The notes under the pieces: generated by a model
What the model was told of the DNA's origin: nothing
Database searches by the model: none
Seen by the model: the letters and a program-made list of their open reading frames with translations, nothing else
Translations under genes and position numbers: made by a program
Assembly: GCF_028553885.1 (NCBI RefSeq)
Contig: NZ_CP067169.1
Span: 2,715,001 to 2,779,000 of the forward strand
Length of the DNA: 64,000 bases
From: Paracoccus aestuarii
GTDB taxonomy: Bacteria > Pseudomonadota > Alphaproteobacteria > Rhodobacterales > Rhodobacteraceae
Direction of reading: 5' to 3'
Shown here: positions 27,015 through 36,644 of the stretch, piece by piece
How positions within the stretch are numbered: position 1 is the first letter of the stretch
Layout: each line of letters begins with the position of its first letter

Positions 27015-27953
27015 ATGCAAATCCGAGGCGAATTGCCAGACGCCGTGGCGGATGCGCCCCCCGACAACTGGGTGGACCGCCATGCGCCGCGCGCGATGCG
27101 CCCCTGGCTGCGGCTCAGCCGGGCGGACCGGCCCATCGGGACCTGGCTGCTGCTGCTGCCCTGCTGGTGGGGGATCGGGCTGGCGATGATGGCCGACGGC
27201 CCGCGCCTGTTCGATCTGTGGATCGCGCTGGCCTGCGCGATCGGCGCCTTCGTGATGCGCGGCGCGGGCTGCACCTGGAACGACATCACCGACCGCAAGA
27301 TCGACGCCCAGGTGGCGCGGACCCGGTCGCGGCCGCTGCCCTCGGGGCAGATCAGCCTGCCGGGCGCCTATTTCTGGCTGGGGGCGCAGGGGCTGGTCGG
27401 GCTGGCCATCCTGCTGACCCTGGGCCAGGCGGCGGTCTGGATGGGGGTAGCCTCGCTGGCGCTGGTGGCGATCTATCCCTTCGCCAAGCGATTCACCTGG
27501 TGGCCGCAGCTGTTTCTGGGATTCGCCTTCAACTGGGGGGTCATGCTGGCCTATGCCGCGCATATGGGCCGGGTCGATCCGGCGCCGGTCGTGGCCTGGC
27601 TGGGGGCGATCGCCTGGACGATCTTCTACGACACGATCTATGCCCATCAGGATGCCGAGGATGACGCGCTGATCGGGGTGAAATCCACCGCGCGCCTGTT
27701 CGGCGATCGTAGCCCGGCGATCCTGGCGGGATTCGCGCTGGTCTCGGTGGCGGTTCTGGCGGTCGCGGTGGGGCTGACGGGTCGCAATCAGTTGATGGCT
27801 TGGGCGGGGGTGCTGGCCTTTGGCGGGCACCTGTGGTGGCAGCTGCGAAATTTCCGGCCCGATCAAAGGGATGTCTGCCTGCGCCTGTTCCGGTCGAACC
27901 GCGATGCGGGGCTGATTCTTGCGCTGTTTCTTGCTGTTGCGGGGCTGGCGTGA
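27015..27953 (+). CDS. ubiA: 4-hydroxybenzoate polyprenyltransferase
   Basis: Membrane prenyltransferase that attaches the polyprenyl tail to 4-hydroxybenzoate in ubiquinone synthesis. The 312-aa protein has about eight or nine transmembrane helices. The first Asp-rich motif is GCTWNDITDRKIDAQ (N-D-x-x-D) and the second is IYAHQDAEDD. SRADRPIGTWLLLLPCWWG is the usual N-terminal block. The ATG at 27015 is preferred because it follows a gaggag-like ribosome-binding site; ATGs at 26979, 27000 and 27003 are in or near frame. It lies in quinone-related company with the Coq9-like gene at 39554. Confidence 0.93.
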   Translation: MQIRGELPDAVADAPPDNWVDRHAPRAMRPWLRLSRADRPIGTWLLLLPCWWGIGLAMMADGPRLFDLWIALACAIGAFVMRGAGCTWNDITDRKIDAQVARTRSRPLPSGQISLPGAYFWLGAQGLVGLAILLTLGQAAVWMGVASLALVAIYPFAKRFTWWPQLFLGFAFNWGVMLAYAAHMGRVDPAPVVAWLGAIAWTIFYDTIYAHQDAEDDALIGVKSTARLFGDRSPAILAGFALVSVAVLAVAVGLTGRNQLMAWAGVLAFGGHLWWQLRNFRPDQRDVCLRLFRSNRDAGLILALFLAVAGLA

Positions 27954-28016
27954 TTGCGCCGCGCCCCGGCTGCGGCTAGGACTTGCGCGGTTCCGTCAAC
28001 CGCAGGTTTATTTTGC

Positions 28017-30176
28017 ATGGCATCCAAGCGCCGCCTCACCGCCTCCGTGGCGACGATCCTGGTCCTGACCGGGGCCGCAGGGCTGTCCTGGCTGGGGGCG
28101 GATGCCGCCGCGACCTATCTGGAGGACCGATCCTCGCGCGAGGTGACGCAGGCGCTGCGCGCGGCCGGCCATGACTGGGTCCGGGTCCGCAGCGACGGGC
28201 TGCGGGTCGAGCTGACCGGCACCGCCCCGACCGAGGTCGAACGCTTTCGCGCGCTGACCCAGGCCGGGATGGCGGTGGATGCGGGCCGGGTCAGCGACGC
28301 GATGACCGTCGCCTCGGTCGAGGCGATGACCCCGCCCGATTTCAAAGTGGAGCTGCTGCGCAACGACCAAGGCCTGTCGCTGATTGGGCTGATGCCCGCC
28401 GCGACCGACCGCGCGGGCCTGATGCGCGATCTGGGCGCGCAGGGCGATGACGTGACCGACCTGCTGGAGAGCGCCGATCACCCGATGCCCGCGGGCTGGG
28501 CCGATGCGCTGGCGCTTGGGGCGCAGGCGGCGCGGATGGCGGCGCAGGCAAAGGTCTCGGTCGCGCCGGGGCGGGTGCAGGTCGCCGCGCTGGCCGCCGA
28601 CGATGCCGACAAGGCGCGCCTGGAAACCGAATTGCGGCGCCTGACGCCCGCGGGCGTGGCGCTGGATCTGCAGGTCTCGGCCCCGCGGCCGGTGGTGGCG
28701 CCCTTCGTGCTGCGGCTGGTCCTGGACGAGGGCGGGGCGCGCTTCGACGCCTGCACCGCCGATGACGACGCGGCGCGCGAACGCATCGCCGAGGCCGCGG
28801 CCCGGTTGGGCGTGGCAGGCGCCGCGCCCTGCATGCTGGGCTTGGGCGCGCCCGATGCCGATTGGGGCATGGCGGCCGAGGCCGCGATCCTGGCCTTGGG
28901 CCAGCTGGGCGCGGGCCAGGTCACCCTGTCGGATCATCAGGTCGCGATCACCGCGCCCGCCACCGTCGCCCGCGCGGAATTCGACCGCGCAGTGGCGGGG
29001 CTGGATGCCGCCCTGCCCGGCGCCTATCAGCTGCAGGCCGATCTGGACCGCCCCGAGACCGATCCCGAGCCGATCGAATTCACCGCGACCCTGCCGCCAT
29101 CGGGCAGCCTGTCGATGCGCGGCCAGATCGCCGATGCCCAGATGCGTCAGGCGGTGGACAGCTTTGCGCGGTCGCGCTTCAACGTCTCGCGCAGCGGGCT
29201 GCGGTCGGACCCGGACGTGCCGGGCGGCTGGACCGTGCGCGTCATCGCCGCGCTGGAGGCGATGGGCACGCTGGATGCGGGCCAGGTCCGCGTCACCCCC
29301 GACGCGGTCGAGCTGGGCGGCGTCTCGGGCGATCCGCAGGCGACCGAGAATGCCGCGGGCATCCTGGCCGAACGGCTCGGGCCCGGCGCGCGCTATCGCC
29401 TGTCGATCACCTATGACCGCCGCCTGGACGAGGCCTTGGGCCTGCCCGATGGCGACGAATGCGTGGCGCAGCTGAACCTGGTCATGTCGGAAAGCGAGAT
29501 CGGGTTCGAACCCAACCGGTCCTCGATCGCGGGCGATCCCGAACCGACCCTCGCCCAGCTGGGCCCGATCATGCAGGACTGCGCCGATTTCCAGATCGAG
29601 GCCGGCGGCCATACCGATTCCCAAGGCTCGCAGGGGTTCAATGCCGAACTGTCGCGGTCGCGCGCGCAGGCCATCGTCTCGGCCATGCAGGGGGCGGGGA
29701 TCGACGTGACGAACATGGCCGTGCGCGGCTATGGCGAAAGCCAGCCCATCGCCACGAACGAGACCGAGGAGGGCCGCGAGGCCAACCGCCGGATCGAATT
29801 CCGCCTGCTGTCGCCGCAGCCGGTGCGCGCCGACAGCCTGCCCGCGCCCCGCGTGGTCAATGGCGTGACCGGCCAGACCCCGGTCGAGGCCCCCGCCCCC
29901 CCCGATAACGCCCAGGGACCGCAGCTGCCCGCCGCCGCGGGGCCCATGCTGCCGCCCGTCCAAGGGCCGGAATGGCCCGGCATCGCCGCAGGCCCCGCCC
30001 AGCCCCGGATGCAGGGTCCGGTCCTGCCCAGCAGCCGCGAACAGGCCGGCACCGTCCCCCTGACCGTCGGCGTCGCTGAGGAGTTCCGATCCCTGGCCGA
30101 ACGCGAGACGATGATCGTCCCCGTCCTGACCCCCGATGACCAGACCCCCGCCCCGGCCCGCGCCCCGACAGCGTGA
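28017..30176 (+). CDS. OmpA-family protein with repeated BON-like segments
   Basis: A 719-aa envelope protein. An N-terminal hydrophobic segment (residues 8-30) is a signal anchor. A long central region (about 35-480) contains several repeats resembling BON-type alpha/beta units (RSDGLRVELTGTAPTEVE and similar). The C-terminal OmpA peptidoglycan-binding domain (about 495-610) has QIEAGGHTDSQGSQGFNAEL and SRSRAQAIVSAM. A Pro/Ala-rich tail of about 100 residues ends the protein. It probably links the inner membrane or periplasm to peptidoglycan. It is followed by a small membrane protein 37 bp downstream. Confidence 0.82.
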   Translation: MASKRRLTASVATILVLTGAAGLSWLGADAAATYLEDRSSREVTQALRAAGHDWVRVRSDGLRVELTGTAPTEVERFRALTQAGMAVDAGRVSDAMTVASVEAMTPPDFKVELLRNDQGLSLIGLMPAATDRAGLMRDLGAQGDDVTDLLESADHPMPAGWADALALGAQAARMAAQAKVSVAPGRVQVAALAADDADKARLETELRRLTPAGVALDLQVSAPRPVVAPFVLRLVLDEGGARFDACTADDDAARERIAEAAARLGVAGAAPCMLGLGAPDADWGMAAEAAILALGQLGAGQVTLSDHQVAITAPATVARAEFDRAVAGLDAALPGAYQLQADLDRPETDPEPIEFTATLPPSGSLSMRGQIADAQMRQAVDSFARSRFNVSRSGLRSDPDVPGGWTVRVIAALEAMGTLDAGQVRVTPDAVELGGVSGDPQATENAAGILAERLGPGARYRLSITYDRRLDEALGLPDGDECVAQLNLVMSESEIGFEPNRSSIAGDPEPTLAQLGPIMQDCADFQIEAGGHTDSQGSQGFNAELSRSRAQAIVSAMQGAGIDVTNMAVRGYGESQPIATNETEEGREANRRIEFRLLSPQPVRADSLPAPRVVNGVTGQTPVEAPAPPDNAQGPQLPAAAGPMLPPVQGPEWPGIAAGPAQPRMQGPVLPSSREQAGTVPLTVGVAEEFRSLAERETMIVPVLTPDDQTPAPARAPTA

Positions 30177-30213
30177 CGGCCCGGACCGGCACGACCGACG
30201 AGGCCCCTGACGA

Positions 30214-30543
30214 ATGACCCGTTCCGAATTCATTGCCGTGACCGCGCTGATCCTGTTCGGGGCCTTCGTGCTGGGCTGGCTGGCCAGCTGGCTGGTCCAT
30301 CGCGTCGCCCGCCCGGCCCAAGGCGACATGACCGAGCTGGACCGCCTGGCCAAGCAGCTGCATGACGCCCAGGACCAGCGCGACCGCGCCATCGCCGAGG
30401 CCCGCGACCGCGAGGCCGCGCTGAATTCCCGCCTGACCGGGGCCGAGGCCGAGCTGAATGCCGCGATGGAGGGTCTGCGCGAAAGCCGCAGCGAGGTCGA
30501 GGAGCTGCGCGACTATATCGAGCGCGCGCTGGCCCGGCGCTGA
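30214..30543 (+). CDS. small membrane-anchored coiled-coil protein
   Basis: A 109-aa protein with one N-terminal transmembrane helix (about residues 6-29, FIAVTALILFGAFVLGWLAS). A predicted coiled coil rich in Arg, Glu and Ala follows (LDRLAKQLHDAQDQRDRAIA onward to residue 105). It likely forms an operon with the OmpA-family gene. I do not recognise a named family; a role as an envelope scaffold is only a guess. Confidence 0.75.
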   Translation: MTRSEFIAVTALILFGAFVLGWLASWLVHRVARPAQGDMTELDRLAKQLHDAQDQRDRAIAEARDREAALNSRLTGAEAELNAAMEGLRESRSEVEELRDYIERALARR

Positions 30544-30561
30544 GCGCCGGGCCTTCGGGCA

Positions 30562-31743
30562 TCAGATGCCCGCGTCGATGATCGCCCGTGCCAGGACCGG
30601 CACGGTATCGCGGTTCAGGCCCGCGATGTTCAGACGCGAATCACCCACCATGTAGATGGCCGCATCGGTCTTCAGGCGCTGCACCTGTTCGGGCGTCGCG
30701 CCGAGGCGCGAGAACATGCCGCGATGGTGGCGGATGAAGTCGAACCGGTCGCTGCCCGACAGTTCGCGCAGCTCTGCCGCCAGCTGGTCGCGCAGGCCCA
30801 GCATGGTGTTACGGACCTCCTCCAGTTCCGCCGCCCAATCGGCGCGCAGGGCGTCGTCGGTCAGGATGGTGCTGACGATCCGCGCGCCATGATCCGGCGG
30901 GAAGGAGAAGTTCTGCCGGTTCAGGAAGGCCATCGACCCCTGCGCCAGATCGCGGCCCTTGGTGCTGTCGGCCAGCGCGATCAGGATGCCCGTGCGTTCG
31001 CGATAGATGCCGAAGTTCTTGGAGCATGACGCCGCGATCAGCACCTCGGGCAGGCTGCGGGCGACCAGGCGCGTGGCCTCGGCATCCGCGTCCAACCCGT
31101 CGCCAAAGCCCTGATAGGCCAGGTCGATCAGCGGCACCGCGCCCGATTTCTCCAGGATCGCCACGACCTCGGACCACTGATCCAAGGTCAGGTTCGCGCC
31201 GGTCGGGTTGTGACAGCAGCCATGCAGCAGGACGATGTCGCCGCGGCCCGCCTGCGCGATGTCGGCCTTCATGCCCTCGAAATCGACGCCGCGGGTTTCC
31301 GCGTCGAAATATCGGTATTCGGTATAGGGCAGGCCCATGAAGGCCATGATCGACAAATGGTTCGGCCAGGTCGGGTTCGAGACGAACACCCGCACGCCCG
31401 GATTGGCCAGCCGCGCCAGCTCCAGCGCCTGACGGATCGCGCCCGTGCCACCGACCGACGCGACCGAGGCCAGACGGTCGGCGGGCAGATCGCCCAGCAC
31501 CATCCTGGCCAGCGCGTTGCGATAGTCGGCCTCGCCCGCCAGACCGGTATAGGCCTTGGTGGTCTGCGTCTCCCAGATCCGCTGTTCGGCGGCCTTCACG
31601 GCGCGCATGACCGGGGTGACGCCCTGCGGGTCCTTGTAGACGCCCACGCCCAGGTCGATCTTGCCCTGTCGGGTGTCGGCCTTGAACTCCTCGATCAGCA
31701 TCAGGATCTTGTCGGGGCTTTGGGCTTTCAGGTCGGTCAGCAT
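30562..31743 (-). CDS. aspartate/aromatic aminotransferase
   Basis: Pyridoxal-phosphate enzyme of the class I TyrB/AspC type, 393 aa. Recognisable blocks are DKILMLIEEFKADTRQGKID, VGVYKDPQGVTPVM, HGCCHNPTGANLTLDQW, and the PLP lysine in SCSKNFGIYRERTG. The substrate could be aspartate or aromatic amino acids; the TyrB-like N-terminus leaves both open. Its ATG overlaps the stop of the upstream sulfurtransferase gene (TGATG), making a two-gene unit. Cysteine transamination followed by mercaptopyruvate sulfur transfer would be a coherent pathway for the pair. Confidence 0.9.
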   Translation of the reverse strand: MLTDLKAQSPDKILMLIEEFKADTRQGKIDLGVGVYKDPQGVTPVMRAVKAAEQRIWETQTTKAYTGLAGEADYRNALARMVLGDLPADRLASVASVGGTGAIRQALELARLANPGVRVFVSNPTWPNHLSIMAFMGLPYTEYRYFDAETRGVDFEGMKADIAQAGRGDIVLLHGCCHNPTGANLTLDQWSEVVAILEKSGAVPLIDLAYQGFGDGLDADAEATRLVARSLPEVLIAASCSKNFGIYRERTGILIALADSTKGRDLAQGSMAFLNRQNFSFPPDHGARIVSTILTDDALRADWAAELEEVRNTMLGLRDQLAAELRELSGSDRFDFIRHHRGMFSRLGATPEQVQRLKTDAAIYMVGDSRLNIAGLNRDTVPVLARAIIDAGI

Positions 31744-32594
31744 CAGGCGTCTCCGGTTGCGATGTTCAGGTCGGCAAAGCTGCCCCATTCGGTCCAGCTG
31801 CCGTCGTAAAGCGAATGGTCGCGATGGCCCGCCCGCTCCAGCGCAAAGGACAGCGCCGCCGCCGTCACCCCGCTGCCGCAGGTGGTGATGACCGGGCGCG
31901 ACAGATCGATGCCCGCATCCGTGAAGGCCGCGCGGATCGCGTCCGGCGCGATCATCGTGCCGTCGGCGTTGAACAGCCGGCCAAAGGGCAGGTTGCGCGA
32001 CCCGGGGATGTGGCCGGCGCGCAGGCCGGGGCGCGGCTCGGGCACCTCGCCGCGGAACCGTTCCGGGCTGCGCGCATCCACGATCTGGGGATCGCCCAGC
32101 TTGCTGGCGGCGGCCACCTGGGTGACGTCGCGCACCAGCCCCGCCTGGCGCTGGACGGTGATGTGGCGGTCGCGCATGACGGGGGGCATGTCCTCGGTCG
32201 GGCGGCCCTCGGCCAGCCATTTGGCCAGGCCGCCGTCCAGCACGGCCACGTCGGTCTTGCCCATCAGGCGGAAGCTCCACCAGACGCGAAAGGCGCTGCG
32301 CACGTCGGAATTGTCATAGATGACGACCTGATGCCCGTCGCCAATGCCCATCGCGCGCAACCGGCTGATGAACATCTCGGGTGGCGGGGCCATATGCGGC
32401 AGGGCCGAGCGCTTGTCGCTGATCGCGTCGATGTCGAAGAACCGCGCGCCGGGGATATGGGCGGCATCGTATTCGGCCCGCGCGTCGCGGCCCGTGGCGG
32501 GCATGTGCCAGCTGGCATCGATGATGCGCAGGTCGGGATCGGCCAGATGCGCCGCCAGCCAGTCGGTCGAGACCAGTGTCTTCGGATCGTCCAT
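31743..32594 (-). CDS. sseA: 3-mercaptopyruvate sulfurtransferase
   Basis: Two-domain rhodanese, 283 aa. The N-terminal inactive rhodanese fold covers about residues 5-135 (LVSTDWLAAHLADPDLRIID). The C-terminal active domain has the loop TTCGSGVTAAALSFAL; the CGSGVTA hexapeptide-plus points to mercaptopyruvate rather than thiosulfate as donor. The ATG at 32594 is followed by MDDPKTLVS. It is coupled to the aminotransferase. Confidence 0.9.
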   Translation of the reverse strand: MDDPKTLVSTDWLAAHLADPDLRIIDASWHMPATGRDARAEYDAAHIPGARFFDIDAISDKRSALPHMAPPPEMFISRLRAMGIGDGHQVVIYDNSDVRSAFRVWWSFRLMGKTDVAVLDGGLAKWLAEGRPTEDMPPVMRDRHITVQRQAGLVRDVTQVAAASKLGDPQIVDARSPERFRGEVPEPRPGLRAGHIPGSRNLPFGRLFNADGTMIAPDAIRAAFTDAGIDLSRPVITTCGSGVTAAALSFALERAGHRDHSLYDGSWTEWGSFADLNIATGDA

Positions 32595-32655
32595 GGCCCG
32601 CCCCCCTGTTGCGCCGCGCCCCGATTTACAGGGCCGGGGCCGGGGCTGCAACAGC

Positions 32656-33129
32656 CTATCCCTGCTTCAGCAGGCGCTGCTTCTGGCGGCTCCAGTCGCG
32701 CTTGGCGCTGGTTTCGCGCTTGTCGTGGTTCTTCTTGCCCTTGGCGACGCCGATCTTCAGCTTCACGATGCCCCGGTGGTTGAAATACATCACCAAGGGC
32801 ACCAGCGTCATCCCCTCGCGCGCGGTGGCCTGCCACAGGCGCGACAATTCCCGCTTGCTGACCAGCAGCTTACGGCGGCGACGCTCCTCATGGCCGAAGA
32901 CGCCCGCGCGGGCCAAGGCCGCGATATAGCCGTTGATCAGCCACAATTCGCCACCCTCGACCGAGGCATAGCTTTCGGCGATGTTGGACTGTCCGACGCG
33001 CAGGGATTTCACCTCGGAACCGGTCAGCATGATGCCCACCTCCAGGTCGCTTTCGATGAAGTAATCGAAACGCGCCCGCCGGTTCTCGGCGATCACCTTG
33101 TAGTTCTTGCTATCGTCATCCTTGGCCAT
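32656..33129 (-). CDS. smpB: SsrA-binding protein
   Basis: Binds tmRNA and delivers it to stalled ribosomes in trans-translation. The 157-aa protein has the OB-fold blocks [40 protein letters not shown] and [13 protein letters not shown]. The basic C-terminal tail ends [20 protein letters not shown]. The tmRNA gene is not in this window. It is divergent from the thiamine-diphosphate enzyme gene. Confidence 0.96.
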   Translation of the reverse strand: MAKDDDSKNYKVIAENRRARFDYFIESDLEVGIMLTGSEVKSLRVGQSNIAESYASVEGGELWLINGYIAALARAGVFGHEERRRRKLLVSKRELSRLWQATAREGMTLVPLVMYFNHRGIVKLKIGVAKGKKNHDKRETSAKRDWSRQKQRLLKQG

Positions 33130-33225
33130 CGGGGTCAGATAGGCGCGGCGGGGGCGTCTGTAAAGGCATGCGTTGCGCCCGCCCGCCGCCGCGGGTTAGG
33201 TCTGGCGCAAGCAAGGGGGGACAGC

Positions 33226-34932
33226 ATGCGGCATGGCGGACAGATCCTGGTCGAGGCGCTGCGCCTCAATGGCGTCACACGGGTGTTCTCGGTTCCGGGC
33301 GAAAGCTTTCTGGCGGCGCTGGACGGGCTGCATGACAGCGGCATCGCCAATGTGGTCTGCCGCCACGAGGGCGGCGCGGCGATGATGGCCGAGGCCCAGG
33401 GCAAGTTGACCGGCCGCCCCGGCGTGGCCTTCGTCACCCGCGGCCCGGGCGCCACCAATGCCAGCGCGGGCGTGCATGTGGCGCGTCAGGACTGCACGCC
33501 GATGATCCTTTTCGTGGGCCAGATCGCGCGCGCCGACGCCGATCGCGACGCCTTCCAAGAGGTCGATTACCGCGCCATGTTCGCCCCCTTGGCGAAATGG
33601 GTGGCCCAGATCGACCGGACCGACCGCATCGCGGAATATGTCGCCCGCGCGTTCCATGTCGCCATGTCGGGCCGCCCCGGCCCCGTGATCCTGGCCCTGC
33701 CCGAGGACATGCTGTCGGGCCATGCCGACTGCCCCGACCTGGCCCCGGCGCGCGCGCCCCGGGCGGTCGTCGATGCCGATGCGCTGGCGGGCCTGTCCGA
33801 TGCCTTGGCCCGCGCCGAACGGCCGCTGGTCGTGGCGGGCGGGCCGCTCTGGTCGCAGGGGGCGGCGGACGATCTGGCGCGCTTTGCCCAGGCCTGGGAC
33901 CTGCCGGTGGCGGTGCCCTTCCGCCGCCAGGACCGGATGGACAACACCCATGCCCATTACGTGGGCGATCTGGGCATCGGCATGAACCCGGAGCTGGGGC
34001 GGGCCCTGCAGCAGGCGGATGTGATCCTGTCCTTGGGCGCGCGGCTTGGCGACACGCTGACCGGGGGGTTTGCGCTGATGGACCCGACCCGGCCCCATGC
34101 GCGGGTGATGATGGTCCATCCCGATCCCGACCAGCTGGGCCGGCTGTGGCAGGCCGATCCGGGGCTGGTCGCCGACCCGCGCGCCGTGGTCGCGGCCTTG
34201 GCGGCCCAGCCCGCCCCCACCGCCCGTCCCTGGGCCGATTGGCGGGCCGGGCTGCGCGACAGCTATCTGGCATGGCAGCAGCCCCGCCCGACCCCCGGCG
34301 CGCTGCGGCTGGAACAGGTGATCGCCAGCTTGGCCGAAATCCTGCCCCCGGATGCCATCGTCACCAACGGGGCGGGCAATTATGCCAGCTTTCTGCACCG
34401 CTATTACCGCTGGCAGCGCTTCGGCACCCAGCTGGCGCCGACATCGGGGACGATGGGATACGGGCTGCCCGCGGCCATCGCGGCCAGCCTGGCCCATCCC
34501 GACCGGCTGACCGTGTGCCTGGCGGGCGACGGCTGCCTGCAGATGACCGTGAACGAATTGTCGACCGCCGCGCAATATGGCGCGACGCCCATCGTGATCG
34601 TGGCCAATAACGGCCGCTACGGCACGATCCGCATGCATCAGGAACGACATTACCCGGGGCGGGTCTCGGGGACGGATCTCTTCAACCCGGATTTCGCGGC
34701 GCTGGCCCGCGCCTATGGCGGGCATGGCGAGGTCGTGACCCGCGACGCCGATTTCGCCCCCGCCTTTGAACGGGCGCGCCTGTCGGGGCGGCTGGCGGTG
34801 ATCGAATTGCGGCTGGACCCCGAGGCCCTGACCCCCGGCGCGACCCTGACCCAGATCCGGGACGAGGCGCAGCGGAAAGGGCGGTGCGACCAGCGCACCG
34901 CCCCCGAGAGTTCGCCAAGAGGGACAGCTTAG
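33226..34932 (+). CDS. thiamine-diphosphate enzyme, acetolactate-synthase-like
   Basis: A 568-aa member of the ThDP-dependent decarboxylase/synthase superfamily. The N-terminal Pyr domain has the catalytic Glu in VCRHEGGAAMMAEAQGKLTG. The central domain follows, and the C-terminal PP domain has the ThDP/Mg motif LAGDGCLQMTVNELSTAAQY ending in IVIVANN. Its single large subunit with no neighbouring small regulatory subunit argues against the biosynthetic IlvB role. The substrate is unassigned; acetolactate-like, sulfoacetaldehyde-like or other ThDP chemistries remain possible. A start at 33226 (MRHGGQILVEALRLNGV) is family-typical. Confidence 0.87.
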   Translation: MRHGGQILVEALRLNGVTRVFSVPGESFLAALDGLHDSGIANVVCRHEGGAAMMAEAQGKLTGRPGVAFVTRGPGATNASAGVHVARQDCTPMILFVGQIARADADRDAFQEVDYRAMFAPLAKWVAQIDRTDRIAEYVARAFHVAMSGRPGPVILALPEDMLSGHADCPDLAPARAPRAVVDADALAGLSDALARAERPLVVAGGPLWSQGAADDLARFAQAWDLPVAVPFRRQDRMDNTHAHYVGDLGIGMNPELGRALQQADVILSLGARLGDTLTGGFALMDPTRPHARVMMVHPDPDQLGRLWQADPGLVADPRAVVAALAAQPAPTARPWADWRAGLRDSYLAWQQPRPTPGALRLEQVIASLAEILPPDAIVTNGAGNYASFLHRYYRWQRFGTQLAPTSGTMGYGLPAAIAASLAHPDRLTVCLAGDGCLQMTVNELSTAAQYGATPIVIVANNGRYGTIRMHQERHYPGRVSGTDLFNPDFAALARAYGGHGEVVTRDADFAPAFERARLSGRLAVIELRLDPEALTPGATLTQIRDEAQRKGRCDQRTAPESSPRGTA

Positions 34933-35055
34933 CGATACGGTCACAACGTCGCAGCCCGGCATCCGGATCCATCGCGCCCGCCAGATCACGGCGCTTTGAC
35001 ACCGCCCCCGGCCCGTGATCCACTGCCGCCATCTGCGACAGCCCCGGAGAGCGCC

Positions 35056-36528
35056 ATGACCGATGCCCAGACCGACCTGAAATCGCTGCTGTCCGATCCG
35101 GGACTGCTGGAGACCCGCGCCTTCGTGGCGGGCGAATGGGTCGATGCCGATGACGGCGCCACCTTCGATGTCAGAAACCCCGCCCGCGGCGACGTGATCG
35201 CCCGCGTGGCCGATCTGGGCCGGGCCGAGACCGCCCGCGCCATCGATGCGGCCCAGGCCGCGATGAAGGACTGGGCCGCCCGCCCCGCCAAGGACCGCGC
35301 CCAGGTGATGCGCAGATGGTTCGACCTGATGATGGCGGCCCAGGACGATCTGGGCACCATCCTGACCGCCGAACAGGGCAAGCCCCTGGCCGAGGCCAAG
35401 GGCGAGATCGCCTATGGCGCCAGCTTCATCGAATGGTTCGGCGAGGAGGCGAAACGCATCTATGGCGAGACCATCCCCGGCCATCAGGCCGACAAGCGCC
35501 TGACCGTGATCCGCCAGCCCATCGGCGTGGTCGGGTCGATCACCCCCTGGAATTTCCCCAATGCGATGATCGCGCGCAAGGCCGGGCCCGCCCTGGCCGT
35601 GGGCTGCGGCTTTGTCGCCCGCCCGGCGGCGGAAACGCCCCTCTCGGCGCTGGCCATGGCGGTTCTGGGCGAACGCGCGGGCCTGCCCAAGGGGATCCTG
35701 TCGGTCATCACCTCGTCGCGGTCCTCCGATATCGGCAAGGAGTTCTGCGAGAACCCCCTGGTGCGCAAGCTGACCTTCACCGGATCGACCGAGGTGGGGC
35801 GCATCCTGCTGCGCCAGGCGGCCGATCAGGTGATGAAATGCAGCATGGAGCTGGGCGGCAACGCGCCCTTCATCGTCTTTGACGATGCCGATCTGGATGC
35901 CGCGGTCGAAGGCGCGATGGCGTCGAAATTCCGCAATAACGGCCAGACCTGCGTTTGCGCCAACCGCATTTATGTCCAGTCGGGCGTCCATGACGCCTTT
36001 GCCGAAAAGCTGGCGGCGGCGGTGGACAAGCTGCGCGTCGGCGACGGGCTGCAGGACGGGACCACCACCGGCCCGCTGATCAACGAGGATGCGGTCGAAA
36101 AGGTCGAGGATCACATCCGCGACGTGCTGGATGGCGGCGGCACGGTCCTGACCGGCGGCCAGCGCAGGGACGGGCTGTTCTTCGAACCGACGGTGATGAC
36201 CGGCGTCACCGACCGCATGAAGGTCGCCACCGAGGAGACCTTCGGCCCGCTGGCCGCGCTTTTCCGCTTCGAGACCGAGGAGGAGGCCGTGGCCAAGGCC
36301 AATGACACGATCTTCGGGCTGGCCGCCTATTTCTACGCCCGCGACATCGGCCGCATCACCCGCGTCCAGGAGGCGCTGGAATACGGCATCGTCGGCGTGA
36401 ACACGGGCATCATCTCGACCGAGGTGGCGCCCTTCGGCGGCGTCAAGCAATCGGGCCTGGGCCGCGAGGGCAGCCGCCACGGCACCGAGGACTTCCTGGA
36501 GATGAAGTATATCTGCCTGTCCCTGTGA
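35056..36528 (+). CDS. gabD: NAD(P)-dependent succinate-semialdehyde dehydrogenase
   Basis: Oxidises succinate semialdehyde to succinate in GABA degradation. The 490-aa ALDH has IGVVGSITPWNFPNAMIARK (cofactor-binding), KLTFTGSTEVGR, catalytic Glu in CSMELGGNAPFIVFDDAD, and catalytic Cys in NNGQTCVCANR. The C-terminal GVKQSGLGREGSRHGTEDF is typical of GabD; other ALDHs with this signature oxidise glutarate semialdehyde. The ATG at 35056 is used. No GABA aminotransferase is adjacent. Confidence 0.9.
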   Translation: MTDAQTDLKSLLSDPGLLETRAFVAGEWVDADDGATFDVRNPARGDVIARVADLGRAETARAIDAAQAAMKDWAARPAKDRAQVMRRWFDLMMAAQDDLGTILTAEQGKPLAEAKGEIAYGASFIEWFGEEAKRIYGETIPGHQADKRLTVIRQPIGVVGSITPWNFPNAMIARKAGPALAVGCGFVARPAAETPLSALAMAVLGERAGLPKGILSVITSSRSSDIGKEFCENPLVRKLTFTGSTEVGRILLRQAADQVMKCSMELGGNAPFIVFDDADLDAAVEGAMASKFRNNGQTCVCANRIYVQSGVHDAFAEKLAAAVDKLRVGDGLQDGTTTGPLINEDAVEKVEDHIRDVLDGGGTVLTGGQRRDGLFFEPTVMTGVTDRMKVATEETFGPLAALFRFETEEEAVAKANDTIFGLAAYFYARDIGRITRVQEALEYGIVGVNTGIISTEVAPFGGVKQSGLGREGSRHGTEDFLEMKYICLSL

Positions 36529-36543
36529 CCGGAAAGCCACAGA

Positions 36544-36600
36544 CCCGGCCCCGAGGACGGGCCGGGGAACGGATCGGGCCGCAGGGGCATTGTCCCTGCG
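36544..36600 (+). terminator. two consecutive hairpins after gabD
   Basis: The first stem is cccggccc / gggccggg with a short loop (36544-36567). The second is cgcaggg / ccctgcg (36580-36600). Neither has a T-run. They may attenuate transcription from gabD or lie in the leader of the GlsB-like gene. Confidence 0.4.
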
Positions 36601-36644
36601 ACCGGCCGCCGCAGGGGTGGCCTCCATCTTGAAAGGGACATTCC

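Noticed and set aside
33226..34932. Assignment of the ThDP enzyme as biosynthetic acetolactate synthase IlvB
   Set aside because: No small regulatory subunit or other branched-chain amino-acid genes are next to it; left as ALS-like.
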